Assembly (NCBI RefSeq): GCF_024449095.1
Contig: NZ_CP024628.1
Span: 744,001-808,000, forward strand
Origin: Vibrio coralliilyticus
Lineage (GTDB): Bacteria; Pseudomonadota; Gammaproteobacteria; Enterobacterales; Vibrionaceae
DNA length: 64,000 nucleotides
Direction of reading: 5' to 3'
This document shows positions 25,553 to 32,086 of the stretch, in pieces. The first letter of the stretch is position 1. The number at the start of each line of letters is the position of its first letter. Below the pieces are notes generated by a model. The model was not told the DNA's origin, did no database searches, and saw only the letters and a program-made list of their open reading frames with translations. The position numbers and the translations under genes were made by a program.

Positions 25553-26985
25553 TTATCCCTGCGGGGCTTTAAAGCGAGACTTAACGAGTCTGGCCGCCTC
25601 CCCAAGGATCCACATAGTGAAGTCATAGAAAAGTTTAATTTCAGGTGAGCCAGATTGAGAGCCACGTTCTATCGGCTCTCTCTGGACAGGTTTACAAAAG
25701 ACATTAAGACTGGCCGCTTGCTTAGTCAGTTTTAAGAAGCAGTCATCGTAGTGAACAAATTGAATGTCATTGGCGGTCAGGAACGAGTCATTGAGGTGGT
25801 ACGTGCCTAAAGGGGTAACCGCTTCCAGCGTAACAAAGAAATCAAACCCTTTATCGGTGTGCTTGGTCGCATGGCCTGTGTAGTAAAGCGATTGAATGTC
25901 ATACATGCCAAGCATATTGCGCAGCAGGTTTAAACGAGCATCTGGATCAACGGCACTAAGGTGAGTCGTATTGCTATCCCCACCATGAGATACATGAGAA
26001 TGCCCTTGAGCATCCGTTTCACTAGATGGATGAGTTTGTGGGGTATCGGAATTCGAAGCTTGAGTCGTTTGCGCTTGCGTATCTTCCTCAGAATAACGAT
26101 GAACCAAATCGGATATACCATAGATTAAATACCCCAAACCAAAAATGATAAGTAAGCAGACCGCCATGAATTTCGGACTACGGAATAGTGTGTTCATCTG
26201 ACCGGATGATTGCGCTTTTCCGGTCGTTGTGGACTTGTACAATAAGAACGCATCAAGCGGGATTTTTTGCGTGGTTAAGTTCGCGTGCGAGCCTTTAGGG
26301 ATAGAAGGGGTTGTGACCGTCTTGTCATGTCGAAGATGTATGGCTTGCGCTTAGCCCAGAAGTAACCATCACGGCCTTTGTGGAAGAAACATTCTTCAGC
26401 ACAGGCTTTGATACCGGAGTCAATTTGCTTCCAATCGGGAGAGAGGAGTTCAATATCCCAGTTGTAGTGACGATGACGCATGAACCCCTCGTTAAAAGTG
26501 AACGGATAAATAATCCGGCCTTGTTCGTCATACTCAGCGTGGCCGCAGTCATCAATGTCACACGGGTCTAACTCGTCCATGTTAACCGGCACATAGTGAG
26601 AGTTGAAAAAATCCTCATACCCCTCAGGTAAGAGAGGAAGGAATTCTTGAAGCGGTCTATACCGAATCTTTTTGATGTCAAAGCCCACTTTAGGCGAATA
26701 GATATCCTGGCACTCATCGATGACAATCAACGCCCCAAGCGGTGCCCAGCAAAAGAAGTATTGCCACAGCTCCAAACCACGCTCATTTTTGCTCGATATG
26801 CGGATCAATTTGGTGGTTGAAGGAAATTTGATATCAAGGCGTTTTTCCATGATATGAAGTGGTGCCATGCCTTGAATGTTCGTCACCACCACGCGACCCG
26901 CTTTCAATGCCTTCAAAACCGTAAAGTAAGCCACATAAGAAGATTTATACGCGCCATTGGCGCCCGTTCTGATACGTACAGCCAT
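25553..26985 (-). pseudogene. zot: zot (filamentous phage assembly ATPase, pI), frameshifted
   Basis: Two frames together make a full-length Zot of about 477 residues. The first (26985 to 26275) has Walker A TGANGAYKSSY, Walker B ALIVIDECQDIY, and stops early. The second (from about 26340 down to 25553) resumes with RHDKTVTTPSIPKG and QKIPLDAFLLYKSTTTGKAQ, a membrane helix (FMAVCLLIIFGLGYLIYGI) and a periplasmic C-terminal domain. One missing base near 26331-26334 explains the break. Zot/pI drives virion assembly at the inner membrane. A sequencing error cannot be excluded. Confidence 0.85.
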
Positions 26986-26989
26986 CGTG

Positions 26990-27334
26990 TTACACCCTTG
27001 TCATTTTGAGCACAAAGCCAGTCGCAATGAAATTCAAATAAATACTGACGGCTTGAGGGATTTTGAACAGGAACGCATAGAAGCGTATCTCACTAGGCAG
27101 AGCATTAAAGGTGCTGATTATCAGCTCAGTCACACCAATTTCATTCAAAAGAAACTCAGCCGTACGATAGGAGAGCTCCAAATATTTAATCAGTAACACA
27201 AGACGAATTTTGATATACCAAGCATTGAGATAAATGAAAATCTGCTCAAAGTAACTCGGTGTACTTTCAAAAAAATCGACCACCGTTTGACCCATATCCC
27301 CAAGGTTTTGGAGAAGCGTTAAAATCGTTTCCAT
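26990..27334 (-). CDS. DUF2523-type minor coat protein (pVI-like)
   Basis: A 114-residue hydrophobic protein. Its first part (TLLQNLGDMGQTVVDFFEST) and hydrophobic segments (LNAWYIKIRLVLLIKYLEL and VSIYLNFIATGFVLKM) fit the DUF2523 family, which occupies the pVI place before zot in Vibrio filamentous phages. It would cap the virion end together with pIII. It ends 4 bases before zot and starts 1 base after the upstream stop, so it belongs to the structural operon. Confidence 0.78.
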   Translation of the reverse strand: METILTLLQNLGDMGQTVVDFFESTPSYFEQIFIYLNAWYIKIRLVLLIKYLELSYRTAEFLLNEIGVTELIISTFNALPSEIRFYAFLFKIPQAVSIYLNFIATGFVLKMTRV

Positions 27335-27335
27335 A

Positions 27336-27776
27336 TCAACTTCCTAATTGACGTAGACCCACAATGACGGCCACATAGAAATCAGCGTACCAAAGCATGG
27401 CGCAATGGGATTTATCAGTCAGCAAGCTCTGTATTTCAAGAACATACATGGAAGAACAAAAACGTAATAAGGATTGGCAAATCAACCGGATATCATAGTC
27501 AGAGTTGTAAATGATTAAGGATTTACCGATAAGTAAAGGCTCAATTTGCTCCCAGACCATTTGAGAGTTTGTTGACTGGCGAACGTCATCGTTTGAGATC
27601 CCGTGAATAGCTTGTGCTTGCTCTGGGATTGGGTCGCATGGACGAACCAAGGAAGTGAACACCACATCACCAGAAACTGCGTCAATCAGTGAGATTTCAA
27701 CAATCTCAGCATCAGAATCAAGGCCAGTGGTTTCTGTGTCGAGAATGAGTGCGTTAGTGATATCGAGAGTTTTCAT
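27336..27776 (-). pseudogene. DEDD 3'-5' exonuclease fragment fused to a short hydrophobic tail
   Basis: A 146-residue product. The first ~132 residues are DnaQ-like: ExoI motif LILDTETTGLD, the HGISNDDV segment, and ExoII around IIYNSDYDIRLI. The expected ExoIII region (H-x-A-L-x-D) is missing. After CAMLWYADFY the sequence changes to VAVIVGLRQLGS and stops one base before the pVI-like gene. That end looks like the membrane anchor of a pIII protein, which normally occupies this place. I read it as a recombination joint between an exonuclease gene and the last codons of pIII. Without ExoIII it should be inactive. Confidence 0.65.
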
Positions 27777-27804
27777 TTGAATCCCTTAGTCCGAATACCG
27801 ATTT

Positions 27805-27858
27805 ATGGGGATTCTAGTTGCCATTAATGGGGATTGTAAATAGCGCAAAATCGGGATT
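27805..27858. promoter_or_regulatory. Three 9-base direct repeats, candidate repressor operators
   Basis: ATGGGGATT at 27805-27813 and 27827-27835, ATCGGGATT at 27850-27858: spacing 22 and 23 bases, about two DNA turns. They lie between the divergent repressor gene and the structural operon, where RstR-type repressors bind in related phages. Confidence 0.65.
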
Positions 27859-27893
27859 AAACAGCTAAGATAATGACAAACGGAGGTTTTGAT

Positions 27894-28262
27894 ATGTATG
27901 CAAATGAACTGTTAGATGCCTATAAAAAGGCGCAAAACTACCTACAAGACAAGCAAATAGCACACGATTTGAATATCGAGCCGAACAAAGTAAGTAAAAT
28001 GCGCAAAGGTATTCGCTATATCTCTGATGAAGAAGCGATTTTTCTTGCGGAAGGTGCAGGATTAGATCCTGAAATAGCATTATTAGGTTGTCACGCTGAT
28101 CGCAACGATAATCCCAACATCAAAGCGATGTGGGAAAGCATTGCAAAAAAGTTTAATGGGCATGGTTTGCAAGGAATATCAATGGCTTGCGGAGGTTTGA
28201 TATTGTGGATTGGCAGCCCTAACGAAGCCCTAGCTAAGTGCGCATTATTTACGTTATGTTAA
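27894..28262 (+). CDS. Phage repressor, DUF3693/RstR-like
   Basis: A 122-residue protein from the ATG at 27894 (GGAGG seven bases upstream). An N-terminal Cro/CI-like helix-turn-helix (YLQDKQIAHDLNIEPNKVSKMRKG) is followed by SDEEAIFLAEGAGLDPEIALL, typical of DUF3693 regulators in Vibrio filamentous phages. The C-terminus is hydrophobic (QGISMACGGLILWI). The last eight codons and the stop are supplied by the chromosomal dif site. It is divergent from the structural genes, with three repeated operator-like boxes between. Confidence 0.8.
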   Translation: MYANELLDAYKKAQNYLQDKQIAHDLNIEPNKVSKMRKGIRYISDEEAIFLAEGAGLDPEIALLGCHADRNDNPNIKAMWESIAKKFNGHGLQGISMACGGLILWIGSPNEALAKCALFTLC

Positions 28263-28264
28263 AT
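28237..28264 (+). repeat. dif site (XerC/XerD recombination site), right end of the prophage
   Basis: AGTGCGCATTA, centre TTTACG, TTATGTTAAAT. The two arms are identical to the canonical Vibrio dif arms as I know them, and the six-base centre is of normal length. This is the chromosome dimer resolution site, and it doubles as attR. It overlaps the end of the phage repressor gene. Confidence 0.9.
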
Positions 28265-28409
28265 TATATAAAAAATAGAAAGCGCCAGTTCAAGCGCTCT
28301 CTTCTTCTGTTATATGGTATTTCTCAAATTAAACATAATCAGATTTACCATAAAATACCTAATAAACAGTTTGTTTAATCAGAGATTAACAAACCATTAT
28401 TAGTTGTCC

Positions 28410-28721
28410 TTAACCGCCAGCGAGTTTCACTGTATGACCTTTCTTTTCAAGGTGAGCCTTTATTTTCTCTCTCGCATCACCTTGAATTTCGATATTGCCA
28501 TCTTTTACAGAGCCTCCACATCCACACACTTTCTTCAGTTCTGCGGCTAATAGTTTAAGTGGTGCATCATCCAAATCTAACCCAGATACAATACACACGC
28601 CTTTGCCTTTGCGCCCTTTGGTTTGTCGCTGGATACGAACAATACCATCACCTTTGGGTCGTTGAACCTTTTCATCTTCAGGTTTGATTCGGCCAACTTC
28701 TGTGGAATAAACAAGACTCAT
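28410..28721 (-). CDS. yciH: SUI1-family translation factor YciH
   Basis: A 103-residue protein with the eIF1/SUI1 fold. KGRKGKGVCIVSGLDLDDAP, LAAELKKVCGCGGSVKDG and IEIQGDAREKIKAHLEKKG are all diagnostic. In E. coli YciH is a stress-related inhibitor or fidelity factor of translation initiation. In V. cholerae its homologue follows the vxr operon directly, so this gene marks the chromosomal side of the prophage. It follows the DUF3319 gene by 5 bases and is probably co-transcribed with it. Confidence 0.93.
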   Translation of the reverse strand: MSLVYSTEVGRIKPEDEKVQRPKGDGIVRIQRQTKGRKGKGVCIVSGLDLDDAPLKLLAAELKKVCGCGGSVKDGNIEIQGDAREKIKAHLEKKGHTVKLAGG

Positions 28722-28726
28722 AAGTA

Positions 28727-29098
28727 CTACTTCTTCTGTTCGGCTTTTTGTTTAGCCAGCAAGTATGCCTCTATATGCTTCTGGATCGCAAGCTTTCCAC
28801 CCTTAATGAGTTTGCCGTTAAAGAAACAATACCAAGCGTTAGGCTCACCAGTATCATTTTTTATAGTGTAGCCATGAAAGTTCTCTTGTGCTGGATTACC
28901 TTCGGCCTGTTTTTTATTTCCCAGGGAACCAAACTCTTTGGGATCAATTATTGTGGCAGTATCGCAAAACCAATCAATACTCTTTTTTACTGCTGGCATG
29001 CTTCCAGACAAAACATGATTTTTGATCTGAACTTGCCATATGTCAGTAGAACTTCCAGCAGTTTTGAGGGTAAAACCTCTATATGTCGCAGCAGCCAT
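28727..29098 (-). CDS. DUF3319-type protein with two internal repeats
   Basis: A 123-residue protein from the ATG at 29098; a GTG two codons upstream is possible. It has two similar halves: YRGFTLKT...VKKSIDWF and FHGYTIKND...IQKHIEAY, each a beta-rich segment followed by a helix. I associate it with DUF3319, a family name from memory. No enzyme motif is seen. It ends 5 bases before yciH on the same strand. Confidence 0.75.
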   Translation of the reverse strand: MAAATYRGFTLKTAGSSTDIWQVQIKNHVLSGSMPAVKKSIDWFCDTATIIDPKEFGSLGNKKQAEGNPAQENFHGYTIKNDTGEPNAWYCFFNGKLIKGGKLAIQKHIEAYLLAKQKAEQKK

Positions 29099-29196
29099 AG
29101 TCACTTTATTTTAGTAATAAGTTAAATTAATAATAATTGTATATCGCCCTTAATCAAGTATATTGGGTAAGGATAATTCTGTTATAGTGCGCTTGA

Positions 29197-30153
29197 ATGA
29201 AGAAAAATATTAGGGTAATCACAGATTTAGATACAAGAAATCGATTCATTAAACTGTTTACTCAATCTGTGAGCATAGACATGATGAATTCACTCACAGA
29301 TGGTCAATACGCACATAACTCTCTGTTAGCATTAACAAAAGACTGGAATTTATTTTCTGATTATTGCAGGAGGAAATCGGTTAATACTCTTCCCGCTTCT
29401 ACGGCGGCTGTACGTCTTTTTTTGGAAAGAGAGTCTGCTCAAAGAAAATACTCAACCCTTAGGCGTTACATTGTAACCATTTCACTTGTTCATAAAACGC
29501 TAGCAATGAGTGACCCAACAAGTCATTCTAATGTTCAGCAATCATTATCTCAGTTAAGAATCGAGAAATCCGGTGATGCAAGCCCTGCCATCCCTTTTGA
29601 ACGGCATCACCTTGATCAGCTGACAGAAAAGCTCGACAAGAAACCTTCAATCAAGGTAGTACGTGACCTAGCGATTTATCACTTAATGTTTGAGTGCATG
29701 CTAAAGCGTTCAGAGCTGAAACAATTAACTCGAAACAACATTAAACTAGGAACGAATGATTGTCTTGTTTTTATTGGAGACTCAACCTACACACTTACAG
29801 ATAATGCTTACAAATATTTATCAAAGTGGTTGAAGACGCTACCTATACAGAATACATTTTTGTTTAGTGCCATTGATAAGCATGGAAATATTAGTACTGA
29901 CCAATTGAATGATTCTTCTATTTATAGAATTTTGAGATCAGCAAGTGACAAGCTAAAATTAAACGTCAAATTCTCAGGTCAGTCATTGAGAGTTGGAGCC
30001 GTGAAGGAAATGTCACGCAAAGGGATAAAGACGGTGGATATTCAACACTATGGTCGATGGTTAAGCCCTGCGATGCCTTATCAATACTTGGGAAATAAGG
30101 TCATCGCAGAAGCAGAAATGATGATATTTAAACGTTTTAAACCGTGGGATTAA
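29197..30153 (+). CDS. Stand-alone tyrosine recombinase next to dif
   Basis: A 318-residue phage-integrase-type recombinase with an N-terminal SAM-like core-binding domain (about 30-120) and a catalytic domain (about 145-318). Arg I lies in MLKRSELKQL, the second box is SGQSLRVGA (the first position of H-x-L-R is Gln here), a Trp stands in the third box (GRWLSPAM) and the nucleophile Tyr is probably in YQYLGN. It overlaps ddlA at the 3' ends by 4 bases. It lies under 1 kb from dif with no mobile element around it. Substrate unknown. Confidence 0.83.
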   Translation: MKKNIRVITDLDTRNRFIKLFTQSVSIDMMNSLTDGQYAHNSLLALTKDWNLFSDYCRRKSVNTLPASTAAVRLFLERESAQRKYSTLRRYIVTISLVHKTLAMSDPTSHSNVQQSLSQLRIEKSGDASPAIPFERHHLDQLTEKLDKKPSIKVVRDLAIYHLMFECMLKRSELKQLTRNNIKLGTNDCLVFIGDSTYTLTDNAYKYLSKWLKTLPIQNTFLFSAIDKHGNISTDQLNDSSIYRILRSASDKLKLNVKFSGQSLRVGAVKEMSRKGIKTVDIQHYGRWLSPAMPYQYLGNKVIAEAEMMIFKRFKPWD

Positions 30154-31139
30154 AGTGAGCGTCTTATACAATCTGCTAGGAACTCGGAGAATTTTAAGCC
30201 ACTGTGCTCGACCATTTTAGGAAACATCGAAATCGGTGTCATACCGGGAAAAGTATTGACCTCATTCAAATACACATCACCATCCGGAGTAAGGAAAAAA
30301 TCGATACGAGACAAATGACGAAGTTTCATCTGTCTGAACACTTTTTCAGAAGCCTGCTGGATAATGAGTCGTTGATCGTCAGTCAGATCCGTCGCTTCAA
30401 CATCTGTTGTCGAATGGCTATCTGCACTGTATTTCTCTTCGTATGAATAGAACGTGTCTTCCGGCGCTTTAATTTCTCCTGGTGGCGTCACATGCAATTG
30501 GCCTTTGTATTCATACGCTGCAACTTCTAATTCGCGGGGTTTGACGGCTTTTTCTACTAAGACTTGATCTGAATATCCAAACGCATCATTGATTGCTCTT
30601 TGAAGTTGAGCTTTTTCTGTCACTTTATAACAGCCAACAGAAGAACCTTGTCTTGCTGCTTTAACGAATACACTACCCCACTGCTCGAACGCCGCTAAGC
30701 TTTGATCATATGCTAACTTATTGTTTTCAGACAAAAAGATATATGGTGTATTTGGAATGGAAAGAGCGTCGTACCAAAGTTTCGACGTGATCTTGTTAAA
30801 GCTATTCGCACTGGCTTCAGGGCCACAACCCAAATAAGGAATACCTGTAAGCTCAAGCATCGATTGGATATCACCTGTTTCCCCCGGAAAACCATGAATG
30901 CATGGCACAACAAAATCCAGTTTTGTTGCATTTACTTCAGAGTTCAAAGTTCCAGCGTTTGTATCGAGATAAACCAGTTGCTCCCCTTGATACCAACCTT
31001 CAGGTTTCATTTCTACTCGAATCACCTCAAATTCAGGTGTTAACTCAAGTTGGGATTGTACGAAATCTGCTGAAATGAGCGACACTTCATGCTCAGCCGA
31101 ACCGCCACCACAAAGTAGTAAAATTGTTGTATTCGCCAT
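30150..31139 (-). CDS. ddlA: D-alanine--D-alanine ligase
   Basis: A 329-residue ATP-grasp enzyme that joins two D-alanines for peptidoglycan precursor synthesis in the cytoplasm. The N-terminal LLCGGGSAEHEVSLISA is the ligase signature, KAARQGSSVGCYKV forms part of the ATP site, and the C-terminal SRIDFFLTPDGDVYLNEVNTFPGMT carries the metal-binding Asp/Glu/Asn and the substrate loop. Length is a little below the ~360 of E. coli DdlA but all motifs are present. Its own promoter probably lies in 31140-31266, after the terminator of the SPOR gene. Confidence 0.95.
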   Translation of the reverse strand: MANTTILLLCGGGSAEHEVSLISADFVQSQLELTPEFEVIRVEMKPEGWYQGEQLVYLDTNAGTLNSEVNATKLDFVVPCIHGFPGETGDIQSMLELTGIPYLGCGPEASANSFNKITSKLWYDALSIPNTPYIFLSENNKLAYDQSLAAFEQWGSVFVKAARQGSSVGCYKVTEKAQLQRAINDAFGYSDQVLVEKAVKPRELEVAAYEYKGQLHVTPPGEIKAPEDTFYSYEEKYSADSHSTTDVEATDLTDDQRLIIQQASEKVFRQMKLRHLSRIDFFLTPDGDVYLNEVNTFPGMTPISMFPKMVEHSGLKFSEFLADCIRRSL

Positions 31140-31266
31140 TAAGGATCTTTCCGTGAAATAACAGAGGGATTAGTAGAGTTAATCATAATAAAAACTCGGC
31201 AAGGATTCATTGATTTAACCGAATTATGACCGTTCTGACAGTTTGTTTGATGGATTAATGCACATT

Positions 31267-31292
31267 AAAAAAGGGGCTGATGCCCCTTTTTA
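31267..31292 (-). terminator. Terminator after the SPOR lipoprotein gene
   Basis: AAAAAGGGGC / GCCCCTTTTT stem with a TGAT loop; the T run on the minus strand ends transcription before ddlA. Confidence 0.85.
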
Positions 31293-31297
31293 TGAAA

Positions 31298-31867
31298 TTA
31301 GTTAAGCTTATTCAGCGTTGGGAACTCAGAGTTCTTAATCGCATCAATACTCTTAACGAAAGGTTTCATATCCTGAAGGTCACTAGGAAGTTTTGAAATG
31401 GCTTTCTTCGCATCAGCGCGAGTGGCGTAGTCTCCGTAAAGGACTGTGTACCACTTTGTGCCGTTGACGACTTTATAGTTTTCCCACACTGGCTCGCCAT
31501 CACGTGGTAGTTTACGTGCAAACTGGTCCACTTTGGTTTGGCTGCCAACCGCAACAACCTGAATCGTGAAACCATAACGTGGGTTCATCGCTTTTTGTTT
31601 TGCAGTTGGTGGGATAATCGCGACTGCTGGCTTAGCCTTCTTCTGAGGTTGCATGTTAGTCATTTGCTTCTCAGCCATCGGCCTTACAGTCTTAACCGCT
31701 TCTTCCGTGACGCCGTTGGTAACGCCTTGCTCTGAAACAATCGGCTTCTCTACTGCCGCTGTTTTGTAATCCTCACGATAGCTTTCAGAGGACACGTCAG
31801 TTACGTAATCACTCGATACACACGCTGAAAGCACCACTGATAAGCCAACTATTGCGATTTTTTTCAT
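31298..31867 (-). CDS. SPOR-domain lipoprotein
   Basis: A 189-residue lipoprotein: MKKIAIVGLSVVLSACVSS, lipobox LSAC with Cys at residue 16. A low-complexity linker (about 25-95) leads to a C-terminal SPOR domain (about 97-175: YGFTIQVVAVGSQTKVDQFA, WYTVLYGDYATRADAKKAI), which binds denuded septal peptidoglycan. It probably acts at the outer membrane in wall or division processes; the exact gene name is not certain. Single gene with its own terminator. Confidence 0.88.
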   Translation of the reverse strand: MKKIAIVGLSVVLSACVSSDYVTDVSSESYREDYKTAAVEKPIVSEQGVTNGVTEEAVKTVRPMAEKQMTNMQPQKKAKPAVAIIPPTAKQKAMNPRYGFTIQVVAVGSQTKVDQFARKLPRDGEPVWENYKVVNGTKWYTVLYGDYATRADAKKAISKLPSDLQDMKPFVKSIDAIKNSEFPTLNKLN

Positions 31868-32086
31868 GAATTCTTCAAATGCCTTTTGTAGAAGTTACTG
31901 TAAATCATGCCGTTAGATAGGATTAGAATCAACCCAACATTCTAATTATATATCAATACACTGTGACACATGGCACAAAGTCGGAGTCACGTCAGGTGAT
32001 CTGATTAAAACAACGCCTAATTATCTCTGAATTCATTTAAGTGCTTGGTTAATATTAGCTTAAACGCTGAATGTCGGAGTGCATAA

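Larger units (their letters stand above)
21537..28247. mobile_element. Degenerate filamentous (inovirus) prophage integrated at dif
   Basis: About 6.7 kb between two dif-like sites. It holds a DUF3653-type regulator, a three-gene ATPase/TOPRIM-like operon, a secreted protein, a regulator with upstream repeats, zot (assembly ATPase, frameshifted), a DUF2523 pVI-like gene, an exonuclease-like chimera and a DUF3693-type repressor. No replication initiator, ssDNA-binding protein, major coat protein or intact pIII gene is present. It therefore should not replicate or form virions alone. Boundaries are inferred from the dif-like sites. Confidence 0.75.

Noticed and set aside
26275..26340. Programmed ribosomal frameshift in zot
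   Set aside because: No slippery heptamer or stimulatory structure is seen at the junction, and other Zot proteins are made from one frame as far as I know.
28281..28304. AGCGC/GCGCT hairpin after the phage repressor as a terminator
   Set aside because: Only five perfect pairs and no clean T run.
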